Part shown: piece by piece, positions 35,101 through 46,374 of the stretch | Layout of the letters: each line of letters begins with the position of its first letter | Numbering within the stretch: position 1 is the stretch's first letter | From: Anopheles merus | Taxonomy: Eukaryota; Arthropoda; Insecta; Diptera; Culicidae | DNA length: 64,000 bases | NCBI RefSeq assembly: GCF_017562075.2 | Contig: NC_054084.1 | Location: 31,141,158 to 31,205,157, forward strand | Direction of reading: 5' to 3' | The notes under the pieces: generated by a model | Database searches by the model: none | The model's input: the letters and a program-made list of their open reading frames with translations, nothing else | What the model was told of the DNA's origin: nothing | Translations under genes and position numbers: made by a program

Positions 35101-38100
35101 TTTCTTTGTCCTTCCCGGCTCGCCGGTAACATCGTTGTTCGTATAATCATTCATCTGTAGAAACACTTCGTACATCTTTTCCTGGAAATGAAAAAAGCGT
35201 TCGTGAGTAGGGGTTGGCATTGCGATACACGTTTACCAGTTTTCGGCGTGGAATCCTTCCGGATGATTCCGTTTCCGTTCCATCTGCCCGCACGATCGCG
35301 GCAGGACTTACTTGTACTGGCGTCAGTGGAACGAACAGAACATACTCAAACTTTTCCGGGAGAAACTCCTTCAACACTGCCGCTTCCTTACGCTATTTTG
35401 GAAAATTAACAAAAAATGAAGATGATAAGTATTTGTATGTAATTGTTAGCATTTTTAAAAACACAATCGAAACCTACCTGCACAAACTTGGAAAGCTTGT
35501 TGTGCAACACATACGACCGTTGCTTCATGATCTTGATCGACTGGTGATCGGAATCCTTACACTGTCCATTTTTTATGGGATTGGCATACAGGTTGCTAAA
35601 CTCTTTGTCACTGCCCAGGAACGATGGTTTGATGAAGTTGACCATGCAATAATCTGAAACAAAAACAGAATAAAGCATTGTCTTAGCCTTCCCAGCGTTC
35701 AACCGATCCAAACCGATCACTCGGTAACACTTACACTCCTTCAGGTTGTTTTGGATCGGCGTACCGGTGAGCATGATGCGCCGGCGCGTTTTAATCTTCG
35801 ACACCGCCTCGCTGATCGCGGACCGTTTGTTCTTGATCTGGTGGCCCTCGTCGCAGATCACCAGATCCGCTCCCGGGTTGAGCAGATACTCCTTGATCAG
35901 CCCGAGCTTGGCGCTGCGCAGCCCGACCGAACCCTTGCGCCGCTCGTAGTTGATCAGCGCCCGGAACGCCTCGTACCCGATCAGCATCACGCCACAGTTG
36001 GGCGACTTGCAGTAGTACCAGCGCTTCAGCACCGCTATCTTGTCGTTCTGCGTGCACACGTCCGGGAAGCAGTACACCTTCATCTGGTAGCCCGTGCGGA
36101 TCGTGCCCTGCCACCGGGCGATCTCCTCCTTCCAGTTCATGACCGTGCTTTTCGGGCAGATGACCAGCACCCGGTTCGTCATCAGCTGCGGGTAGCGCAT
36201 CACCGTGTGCAGCAGCGAGATCATCTGCAGTGTCTTGCCCAGCCCCATGCAGTGCGCCAGGATGCAACCCGAGCCGGAATGTTTCGGCAGCGCGTCGACC
36301 GACCCGTACGTGTTGTCGTACATAAACTTGATACCCTCGATCTGGTGCGGCTTCAGCAGCTTCACTATCTCCGGATGCACGCAGATCGCCTGCTTGCGTA
36401 CGGAATCGTAATCGAGCACCAGCTCACTCTCGCCCGGCCCGGGCAGGTACGAGGCGAGGAACTTTTTCAGCTGCTCGTGCTTCTTCTTCAGTCGCGCCGT
36501 ACGGCCCTCCTCCTCCTTCTGCGCTTTCTTCGTCTCCTCGGCCAGCTCGTCGTTCGTCAGCATGGCACGGATCCTGCGCTTCGGCTCCTTGTCCGGGACG
36601 ATTTTGTTTTCCTCCAGATCGCCCGTAATCAGCTCGGCATCGTCGGAGCTGTCCGAGCTGAGACTGATACAGTCCTGGCCATCTTTGGAGCCTTTCTGTT
36701 TGCCTGCCGTGCTGCTGCCTGTTGCTGCCGCCGCTGCTGCTACTGCGCTGCCCGTCGTCGTTGCGTCCGGATCGGATGGTGCGGGAGAGGATGTTTTCGC
36801 CTGCTTGTCGTTAGTGCTATCGCCGGAGGGAGTGAGAGTACTTGGAGACGGCTTTGCAATGGCGCTGCCTTCACCAGCAGTGGTGGCAGGCGTTTTACCC
36901 TTCCTGGGAGCAGCGGACGCGTTTAGCGACGCGCTGAAATCGAACGTTTCAAGCGACACTGGAGCGGCCCGCTTTCGCTGCCGCTTCTTGGGCGTTCCGT
37001 CCAGCATTTCCACGTCCGAATCGGCACTGGACGATTCGCGCTCGCTGTCAGAACCGCGTGCTTTCCGCGCGTTTATGCGCTTCCGCCTTTTGCGCGGTGT
37101 TTTCCCTGACTTGTCGGACTTTTCGTCGTCAAACAAATCGTTGCTGAACAGTTCCTTGTCTTTCGGATTTGCCAGCTCCGTTCGGGTTTGCTTTTTGGGC
37201 GTTTCTGCCCGCTCGGAGTCTTTCGTTGCCTGCTGCTCCGCGGAACTTTCCCCGCCGGCATTGTCCCCGGAGTCGTCCGCCTGTCCGTTGGTAAGTAAAT
37301 TGCCATTCTCCCTTTCGTTGGGCTGCTTTTTGCGCTCCTTCCGCTCCGCCAGCTTGGAATCGTGACGCTTCAAAAAGCTTTCCACCAACGAGCCGGCCGA
37401 CGAGTCGTCCGAATCTTCCTTGCCCGTCCCGTTCGGCCGACCATCGCCACTGTTATCGTCCTCCTCCTCGCCCGACAGCAAACCGTCCAGGTTGTCCTCC
37501 TCGTCGCTCGTTTCCTCGCTGCTGCTGAGCTGATTCAGCAGCTGCTGCTTCATCGTTTCATTGCACTTTTGCAGGAATTGTTCCTCCGTCTCTACCACGT
37601 CCTTTTCGCTCTCGCTCGACTCGTCCGACTGTGGCTCGAGCGGTGCCGCCGCGGTGTCGTCGCTCCCGTTTTCATGGTTTAAAAAGTGCTCCATATTGTT
37701 CTCGTCCTTTTTCTTCTTCACCGCCGACGACGACGACTCCTTCGATTTGCTGGCGGCACTTGCCGGACCGCCCGAACCCGTCGCACCGCCCGCCGCATTC
37801 CGACACCCGATCAGCGTGCTGATGTTGCACAGCCGCTCGATCTGCATGTCCTCGTACTCCTCTCGCTCCGCCTCCGTCATGTCCTTCACGCTCTTGCTGA
37901 GCGCCGGCCTGGTCGGTTCCTTGCCCGCACCAGCACCGGACCGTTTGCGCGTTTCCTCCGACCGTTCTTCCCGCTCCTGGCGCTGCTGCTCCCCGTCGAG
38001 AAAGTCCTGCACGACACCCACCGCGTCCGGTATGATGTCATGCACGTCCGACATGATGTCATCCACACCGCTCAGCACACCGTCGAGCAGGTTTTCGTCC

Positions 38101-39864
38101 CCTTCCGCACGGCCACCATCCTCCGACCGCTTCTCCGCCTCGTCGCTGGAGCTGTCGGAGTAGATTTGTTCGCGGCGCTTCTTACCCGCACCACGCTCAT
38201 CCGCCGAGCTCGGTTTACGCTTTTCTTTGGCACCTTTTCGCAACCGGCGATTGTGTCGCAGCGCCTCCTTCGTCCTCTTGGAGCTGGAATTTCCACTGCC
38301 GGAGAGTTGGCTGGTACTGCTGCTACTGCTGCTACTGCTACTGCCACTACTGCTGCTGCTATCGGAGGAGGAATCTAGTAACCTTTTCTTGCACTGCTCG
38401 TTGCGGTGCTGATCCTTCGAACGTTCCGTCTGGATTGCTATTTCCACTTTATTGCCAGTGCTGGCGGCATTTGAGCTGTCCTGCCGGCTCGATGGGACAT
38501 TTTCACTCGGATTAACACGATTGATCTGGAACGAAACGGAAAGAATCAAGGTAATTATAGGAAACAGTAGCCAAAACACAAAACGAACTCATCCTTACCT
38601 TTTCAACCAGATTAGCCAGCTGGGCCGCTTTTGAACCCTTTTGGTAAGCTCCTCCTCTGCAGCTCGTCTTTTTGAGCCACTGCTCGTAATGCTGGGTAAA
38701 TTTGGCTCCCAATTCTAGCAACTCCTCCAGCTCGTCGCCGGACGCAGCACTGCTACTTGCACTGCCCCCTTTAGCACAGTCCACATCGGAACCGAAATCT
38801 TCCCGCCGACCGTGCGACCCATCCGTCGACGGCACTAGCCCATCGCCCTCCATCCGTTCGGAACAATTCGCCGACAGCGGCACGGACAGGCTGCTGCCCT
38901 CGCTCGGTGATGCTTCTTTGCCCAGCAGCGCCGCTGACGCTGTCGGCTGCAGCTCAGTCGAACGGTTCAGGAACGATTTCACCACCTTCTCTATCCTCTG
39001 CACCGTGCGTTTGCCGCCCGTCGATGTAACGTCTCCTTCGCGGGCCAGCTTTTTCGAGAGCGTTACCAGCTTCCGCAAACTGAGCTCCCCATCGTCGTCC
39101 GACGACACGCCCTCCTCCGCCTCCTCCTGGTCGCTCGGTTGTGGCGTGATGATGTTAATGGTCGTGTACGAATGGTCGTTCTCGAGCGGCGAATCATTCT
39201 CGCCCACCGCCGTGCCACCCTGGTACTGTACCGCCCTGGAACTGTTGAGCGACTGCAGCACCTCGTCGTGGCTGTCGTACTCGTCGGCCGACGGCGGCGA
39301 TATCAGCTCATTGCCGATGTACTCCTCGTCCAGGATCGTTTCCTGTATTTGTGGCTCTTCGATTTCGATCTTCGTCTCGAACAGTTCGTACGGATCGTGC
39401 TGCTGCTCATCATCGTGGCCGTCCTCCTCCTCCTCCTCCTTCTCCCGCTCGTTGCCGCTGCTGTCGTCCGTTTCGTCCAGCCGCATACCGTCGTCCAGCC
39501 CGTTATCCTTGTCGAACAGATCCTGCAGCTCGAGATCCTCCACGTACGGCACGCTGAACCGCTCGCTACGGTGCTCCACCTCCAGCGCCATCCGTTCCGC
39601 GGCACTCTCTGCGGAAGGGAGTGGGGTGTGACCTTCGCCACTCCGCCTACCGGTCGTACCGTCGTCCATATACTCGTGGTCAGACACGAAGAGATGATTC
39701 ACGTACGTGGAGGATGCCGCTGCCTCATCGGACAGCAGCAGTCCCCCCTTGGGCGAGGAACATTTGTCCCCGTCCAGCAGTGCACGATCGTCCTCGTCGT
39801 CGTCCGAGCACAGCTCGACGGACACGTAGTTTTCATCGCTTTCCGGAAAGTCGCCCACCTCCAT
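29126..39864 (-). CDS. XNP: ATRX/XNP SNF2-family chromatin remodeller
   Basis: Nine coding exons: 39864..38599, 38525..35735, 35653..35478, 35392..35312, 35181..35065, 34393..30060, 29792..29531, 29398..29254 and 29157..29126. All phases agree and encode ~3067 residues. The ~1100-residue N-terminus is acidic/Ser/Lys-rich, with no cysteine-rich ADD finger. The SNF2 ATPase has the Walker A region HCMGLGKT (G1185 in GKT), DEGH (~1314), LTGTPIQNNLKE, and C-lobe motifs SAKAGGQGINLTGANRV and RIFRLGQKRKC. After ~1830 comes a ~1200-residue Ser/Thr/Ala/Pro/Gly tail. Family role: ATP-driven chromatin remodelling in heterochromatin and histone H3.3 deposition. The last three exons restore a frame that otherwise stops at TAG just past 30060. 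The start is uncertain: an upstream ATG exon (MSAL, 40070..40059) could splice in frame to an AG at about 39895. Confidence 0.88.
29848..30031 (-). mobile_element. tRNA-derived SINE, SINE200-like (copy 2), in an XNP intron
   Basis: Read on minus, the head is GGGGCGGCCCCGTGGTACAG, then a B-box GGGTTCAAACC, then body and tail. A 9-base direct repeat GGTGGATTT flanks it at 29839-29847 and 30032-30040, fitting a target-site duplication. It lies wholly inside the XNP intron 29793-30059 and in the same orientation as the gene. Confidence 0.75.
34448..35033 (+). mobile_element. hAT-like non-autonomous element with GAATCGG minisatellite (copy 2)
   Basis: It begins TAGTGATGGGAAAAATGAAG and ends ...CCCACTACTA, the inverse of copy 1. 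The 8-bp flanks CTTCTAAT / CTCCAAAT match at 6 of 8. The interior is a run of GAATCGGCTCCG-type units plus the shared unique block. It is inserted in the XNP intron 34394-35064, inverted relative to the copy in the GST intron. Confidence 0.65.
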
Positions 39865-39910
39865 AATTTCGACGTCGTTGAACAGATCGGGCTCCTCCAC
39901 CGTGGACGAC

Positions 39911-41344
39911 CTATCAGGGGGAGGAAGAGGCGAGAGATAAGAAACAGGTGAAATGAGGCAATGTTACTGGGAAAAATACGGTTCTTTCGACAGTCCGTTC
40001 CCGCTTGAATTCGCACGAATTCGGGTTCTGCGCGTGTTTCCCGTTCCTCGGTACTCACAAGTGCTGACATGATTTGTTCGGAATTTTTCACTCTTTTTAA
40101 ACGATAGTTTTCAATTCTTGATTTTTCGTATTTCTTTTAATCACTTTTACAGCCAGAAAAGAAAGATAGGATTACACAGAAAAAAAAGAATGATTTGTCG
40201 CTCGCCTCCAGCGCGCAAAACTACAGGCGAAAAAAGAAGCAGGCGGCGCCACAGCGGTTGCCCACCGGTGCGAGCGAGATGCAATACAAAACAAAAACAA
40301 AGAACTAACGCCAGCATCATCGCAGCACGACCAACTACGACGATGCGGCGGGGGTGGGGGGAGAGAGAGGGGTGAAATTTTTCATCCACCCTTGCCTCCG
40401 CAGCTTCCTTGCACACTTACATGATTGCGTTGCTTGCAGGCGGCGGCGACGGCGGAAACTGTGAAACTCTTTCTGTCGATCCTTTCCCCGGAAGCAGCTA
40501 AACAACCATTTGGGAGCAGGGCTGCCCTCGCCGATCACCACCACTTCACAGCCTACTACTATCACACTACCACTGCACTGCACACCGCGACAAGAGTGGA
40601 CGGGATAGGTGGCGAGCGGCTCTACGCAAAAATGGGCCCGGCGCGTACTGCCAATTATTGCTTTTCATTTCACCGCAGCGGCGGGCAAGCGATGATGATG
40701 ACGATGATGATGCGCGCAATCGAAACTGCAATCTCTGCACTCTCGCGATAGAATCACGCACCACTCGTTTGCACTTTCGCTTGTAGGACACTGGCAACAC
40801 GCACACACTAAGGTGGGGGAAGGCGCAAAGATGGCCAAATATGTAGAAAAGCTGGACTGCCCTGTTCCTGCCCGTGCGTGTGTGTCGTGTATTTCTCGCT
40901 GTGTGGCTGCTATTTTCAGGAAGCCAGTGGGTAGCAAGCTCGCTCCTGCAATTCACAGCGCGCACTGTGGGCTCCCCGGACGGCCATTGACCAAGCGACG
41001 TGACAGCGGGGCGTTTCGGGAGGTCATTTCTTCGACTGCAGAGTTGTCGATAACAGAAAAGCGGTAAGAATTATTAATTTCTAAATATTGTAAAAGCTTG
41101 GAAAACTATTTTTAGCAATTAAATAGGTAATAAAACAAGCAAAATGCAGTACATTTGTTTTCGAAATGAATCGCTCGGTGAAAGCACGCAATTTAACGGA
41201 TCTGGCAACACTGTTTTTATTTGTTATTGTTTACATTTCCGGCCAGCGCGAGAATAATCTTGCTGCGATTTGCTTCGAATCATAGCAAGCTGCAAAGTGT
41301 TTCGCGTTTTAATTGCTTACGAGCAGCGGTTAAATTACAGAACC
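39911..41344. promoter_or_regulatory. XNP 5' region and bidirectional promoter with zinc-finger gene 3
   Basis: A minus-strand leader exon with ATG at 40070 and donor GTGAGT sits at the left; its 12 coding bases are described under XNP. Between it and the plus-strand ATG at 41345 no gene is supported. A YY1-core site AAGATGGC lies at 40828-40835, TGACAG near 41001 and TGTCGATAAC near 41045, which resembles the insect DRE core. The start site of neither gene can be fixed by eye. Confidence 0.4.
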
Positions 41345-42699
41345 ATGTCGAAGCCATGTGCCGCCGGTGCAAAAGTCGAGTGTAGTGTTTGCACCAAAGT
41401 TGTGCGCTCTCATACAGCGAGCAATTTGCAGGGCGCTTTCACCAGCGATCACTCCGTTGTGCAAGCATTGGCACAGTTAGCGGGGATAGAGGTATGGAGC
41501 TGTCGTCGTGATGTTTTTGTTGGAAAACAATTGAATTGGTTTTCAAACACTTTTTGCAGCTCCCATCACACTCTGCGCTGGAACAAGCGTGGATCTGCGG
41601 GAAGGTTTGCTATCCCCAGTTAAGCGCGGCGATTGCACTCCAAGGGCGGGTGAGAAGAATGTTTGATCGCCTCGAACAGCTGCAGGAAGGCGAGCAGGAA
41701 GTTTCGCCTGCACAGGAACGAATGAGTTTGCCCGAAAGACGTGTCACGGTGCCCACGGATGCAGCGCTGCAGACTGATGAGCTTGAGCACATAAAGCGAA
41801 GCGGTCATAAGTGCTGCGGGTGTGACTTTACCGGCCGCACTGTGGAAGAACTTTACGAGCATATTGCTGCCACCCATGGTCGGGAAAATGTTTCCCCCAT
41901 TGTAATGTTCGTTTGTGCGCTGTGCCACGAGGCGTTTGAAGATTATGATGGCTTACGAAACCATCAGCAGTGGTTTAAAAATTCTGAACTATTCGTTTGC
42001 CATCTTTGTTCGAGCGGTTTCATAACGAAGGCTGGTTTTGAGGATCACATGAGTGGATGCACCGAGCGGAAAAGTCTGATTGCTAAAAGCAATGTTGATG
42101 CAGATTCATCTTTAAAGAGTAAAGTGAGCACCGCAGGCGTCAAGAAACGATCCAAGAAACGCAGTAATCAAACTACACTTTCCACCGGATACGCTTGCTG
42201 CAATGTAACGTTCGACGAAGAGAAAGATCTGCTCGATCACGTGCAGGAACGGCATGCCGCCCGTCTTGGGATTCACTACCGGGAGCGCACATCCGACCAG
42301 TACGCAAGCTTCCGGAATCGGAAAACACTCCGCCAGCATCGACACAATAGGAAAGCAGTGAAGCGGCAAAACAGTTGCCGCCACTGTGGCAGACGAGACA
42401 ACATTCCTGGGCGAGATCTGTGTGTCAACCCATCCCGGCAGTTTTTGTGCGAGGTGTGCGGGAAGTGCTTCGGAAAGCAATCGCAGCTCCGGCTGCACGC
42501 TGTTTCGCACCAGTCTTATCGTCTGTACGGGTGTGAGCATTGTGAGGCTCGGTTTCATTTCGCCTTTCGGTTGAGGAAGCATCTGCAGTCGGTGCACGCG
42601 TCCGAGTACCGGTACGAGTGTCCGCATTGTGGACGGAAGATGGCGGACAAAGCGCGGTACGATTTGCACCTGCGGAAGCACACGAACCAGACGCCCTAG
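41345..42699 (+). CDS. ZAD C2H2 zinc-finger protein 3 (partly decayed)
   Basis: Exons 41345..41491 and 41560..42699 (68-bp phase-0 intron inside the ZAD) encode 428 residues, the shortest paralogue. The ZAD has CSVC at its start, but the second pair is C-x3-C (ICGKVC) instead of the C-x2-C seen in the other three. One intact three-finger module follows from residue ~134 (KCCGCDF; FVCALC with no second His; LFVCHLC). A second module has lost ligands: the CC-finger reads YACCNVTF, and the next finger has no cysteines before LRQH. About three C2H2 fingers end the protein. The frame is intact, so it is probably expressed, but with weakened fingers. It is head-to-head with XNP and tail-to-tail with FKBP59. 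AATAAA at 42788-42793. Confidence 0.85.
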
Positions 42700-42787
42700 C
42701 GTTGCAGTCACGAGGTGGAGTAGCATACTGTTGTTGCATTGTCAAAGGCATCCGTGAACATGGTGGCGTTCCGGGGGGTGGTTACCG

Positions 42788-42887
42788 AATAAATACGAGC
42801 ATTTTTTTAAGGATATTAAATTAAAAAAAAAACAGAATGCAAGTTGTTTAAAGAGCAAATATAGCGACTTTTTGTTTCGAGTTTATT
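42788..42887. terminator. Facing poly(A) signals, zinc-finger gene 3 and FKBP59
   Basis: AATAAA on plus at 42788-42793 and AATAAA on minus at 42882-42887. The two 3' ends lie about 100 bp apart. The FKBP59 3' UTR would then be about 370 bases. Confidence 0.5.
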
Positions 42888-43245
42888 ACGTGTTCTACCA
42901 CTCAGCGCGATCCAAGTTTATAATCGTCGTAAATCATCATATCTCCCTACCATTTCATCGCCGCTTCTCCCTCTAAAAGGGGGCATGTTAAGATTCTACA
43001 AACGTTTCCTTCTGCTGTTTCTTTTTTTTTTGGAAATTAAAAAAACATTCTTGCATGATCCGGGTGTTTTGTTTTGACTATCATTGCGGAAAACTGCCAA
43101 CTACGATCGGGAAACAAAGCCAAACAGCGCATCCTGTTGGCGTTCGCGTCCTGCTTACATCCCGGTTTGTTTAAATCGCCGCGTTGCAGCGTTGTTATGG
43201 CGACGATGGACGCACCTCCAGTTTGCATCGACCGGATTCGGCTGC

Positions 43246-44343
43246 TCACATGTTGCGGAACTGCTTGTGCAGATCGTTCAGCATGATGACGTCCGGGTTT
43301 TCCTGCTCGAACCGGGTCGGCTCGTGTTCGCGCTCGTCCGCGCCCCACTCGCCAAACTTTTGCTTCATCACGTCCGGCTGGCGGCTCTGCTCTTCCTGCG
43401 CTTTCTGCGTGGTGTTCCGGGACCGCCGGCAGGAGAAGAACGAGGGAGTTGATGACGTTGGGAGGGCGTGTGTTGAAGAAAAGGTGGTACACTCGTATCA
43501 GGCGAGGGAGGTGGGTGGGGGGGTTTTGTTTTGCATATGCCTTAAGTAATGTTTGCCCTCCCATTTGGTTTGTGTGTGTGTGTGTTCATGTTTTAGGGTT
43601 GGTGCTGTGCCTCACCCTCGTGAAAATGCACTTTTCTGCTCCGAAAGGTTTGTTTCAAATTTGGTTTTTTTTTTCTCTCTACACTCATACTGTGGAGTTT
43701 TCGTTTGTTTGCATGTTTTCTTTTCAAACAGTTCAAAGCTCGTTTTCGTTCACGATGTGGAAATTTCCGGAGGGAAAAGTTTGGCGATTGGTAGCGAAAT
43801 GAGCACAACACATCATTTTACTACAAAAAGCACATCAAAACCCGTGAGAATTATGATTTGAAGATGGGTTTTTCGTGGGGAAGGCCCAAAAATAGGAAAG
43901 AAAGGGGGACAAATAATGGAAACACAATTTTACTGATTTTTGCCACAACACCCCCAAAGGGAAGACACAAAGTTCGTGCGCTAATGCATCGATGCGCGTG
44001 CGGGAAAAGAACTTACCTTGGAGTCACTCTGCGCAAACTTTGTAAACATGTTGGCAAACACCTTCTTCTGCTGATCGTTGTAGGCCTTGATCTTGTGCTT
44101 GCAGATGGTCACCTGATTCAGGGCCGCCTTGTTTTCCGGTTCAATTTCCAACACCTACGGCGAAACAGAGGAAATATTGTATTTTATCGATCAAACAATA
44201 CACGCGCCCATCATCCACGCGCTACTTACAGCGGAGAAATCTTGCAGCGCTCGGTCCAAGTCGCCCAGTGCCAAATTGGACATTCCCCGCCTGTACAGCG
44301 CCTTCACGTTTTTGCTGTCCATCTTGAGGGCTTCGACGCACTG

Positions 44344-44382
<39 letters not shown>

Positions 44383-45447
44383 AAACACCATGAGAAAACC
44401 GCAAAACCACAAAATCGCGTTTAAATTTAAACACAGCAAGCGTGGGAAGCAGCGGTATCGTCCCATTGCGGTTCTTATCAGGAAGCGCCCCGCTACACTT
44501 ACCGCAACTTTCGCTTCGTCGTGCGAGTTTAACTTCTGGAGGCACAGAATTTTGTTGAGATAGATGGCCAGCTTGGCCGCTTCCCCTTCCTTCGACTGGT
44601 CGTACAGGTAGGTGAGTGCCCGGTTGTACAGCTTCAGGGCGAGCTCGTGCTTCTCCTCCTTCAGGTACTTGGTGCCCTTCTCGCGCAGCAGCTTGGCCTG
44701 GGCCAGCATTTCGTCCTGCGACATCATCGACCGCTCGACCAGCGCCTCGAAGTCGGTCAGCGTCACCGTGTACTCGACGGTCGCGTTCGGCGGTACGCCC
44801 AGCTCGCTGTTGCCCTGCGTGCCGAACGCGTACTGGGGCTTCAGCAGCAGCCGGGCCGTCTCCTCCTTGTGGAACTTCTCCAGCGCCAGCTCGACTCCCG
44901 CCACCACGCCCACCTCCTTGCCCTCGTCCAGACAGAACTCCACGTCCCGCTCCTCGAACACGCGGCCCTCGTGCCGGCCGACCAGGTGCACCTTTACCAG
45001 ACCGCCCGCCGTTGGGCGCTTCTTGCTGCTGCCCGACTGCACGATGAACCGCTGTATGCCGCCGTCCGACTTGGGGCTAAGGTCCTCGCCCTTCCAGCCC
45101 AGTATTTCCAGCTCGAAGTTGAGCGTCGCGTTCGGCGGAATGTTCGGCGGGCTGCCGGAGCTGCCGTACGCGTACTCGGGCGCACACCGCAGGATGCACC
45201 GCTCGCCCAGCCGCATCGACGCGACACCCATGTCGAACGCTTTGATGACCGAGCCGGTCCCGAGCGTGAACTGGAACGGCTCGTTCCGGTCCCGGCTCGA
45301 GTCGAACTTCTTGCCGTCCGCGTCCAGTGTGCCGGTGTAGTGCAGCGAGACGGAGCAGCCCTTCGACGGGCGCTCGTCGCCGGTCCCTTCCTGCAGGATG
45401 CGCTTCTGGACGCCCCCGTCGCCGGACAGATCGTGGTATTCCTCCAT
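43246..45447 (-). CDS. FKBP59: FKBP-type peptidyl-prolyl isomerase with TPRs, FKBP59
   Basis: Exons 45447..44503, 44340..44230, 44154..44017 and 43404..43246, all phase 0, encode 450 residues (the fly protein is about 440). Family role: Hsp90 co-chaperone and prolyl isomerase; the fly protein also binds TRPL channels. FK1 (~residues 20-115) keeps the active-site pattern VSLHYTGTL, FDSSRDRNEPFQFTLG, VIKAFDMGVASM and YAYGSSGSPPNIPPNATL. FK2 (~130-245) is less conserved, as in FKBP52. TPR motifs follow (KGTKYLKEEKHELALKLYN; VKALYRRGMSNLALGDLDRA; the segment ending FANMFTKFAQ). The C-terminal exon contains EWGADE, like the family's EWSEED. The start ATG opens MEEYHDLSGDGGV. Divergent-side DNA (45448-46374) has TTTGACA motifs. 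Confidence 0.93.
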
Positions 45448-46374
45448 TTCGTACGGCTTTTATTTCACACTTTTTCCACGCAAAATGGTACTGCTGCTGC
45501 TGCTCGGATGTGGTGTGTGCGGGCGTGCGTACGTGCGTGTGTACAATGTGTGTGCGGCGGTGCTTCTTCGCGTGTTGTTGCGGCTCTTTCTTGTTTCGCG
45601 GCTCGCTTTTATGCGTTTGACAGGTCCCAAAAACATGGGGCGAGTCAGTGCCTCTCAACCGAGCGCGAAGGAAGTGAGAAATTTAAATTTGCTAAACCAC
45701 TTTAGATCCAGTTAGCACGTAGGCTAGATATTAGCTGAACACTTTTGCAAATGGCTTAAAGCTTCTTTTCACATTTAAAACCGCTTCCTAGCAACGGAAT
45801 ATGTAAACTAGATTTGTTGCCTTTCCTTGGTTGAAAGGCGCTGATTTCAAACACACTTTGACAACTGTCGGATTGTCATTTTTTCGAACATGCTCGAATT
45901 TTCCGGAATTTCAATTTCGAAAACACCTTTCAGATTTATCGCCCAAATGCGGTTATCACAAAATTAATTTCAAAACTATTTTACGATACAATTCAATAAG
46001 ATAATATAGCGGACGAGACTCACGATGTACAAATAAAATATTAAACTTCGAACAATGTTGCAATAACATTAGAAACAACTAGTAAATTACCACCTGCGAG
46101 AGCATGTGAAGATTCAGTACCGATTTTATTACATCACTGAGGACATCCTTCCGCTAGCTCGATCCGTTGCCAGTAGCAAAAGCAACAGAACCACGCGGGA
46201 AAATGTACCACACCGCTCTTCCGTAGACCTGCAGACCTCACCAGCCATACTTTTTCGAAGAAAATCTATTCACAATTTTCCACCGAGCATCTTTGACGTT
46301 GATCTACACACACTCCGACGAAACAAACTTGCTCTCGCTCCCGCTCCAAAAATAATTAAAAAAATATATATAAA
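45448..46374. other. FKBP59 promoter and USP14 3' UTR
   Basis: Both neighbours are on minus. TTTGACAGG near 45616 and TTTGACAACTGTC near 45859 mark the probable FKBP59 promoter. A minus-strand AATAAA at 46125-46130 gives USP14 a 3' UTR of about 250 bases. Confidence 0.4.

Noticed and set aside
35751..36926. 391-codon plus-strand frame
   Set aside because: It is the antisense shadow of the XNP ATPase exon, rich in His/Arg/Leu.
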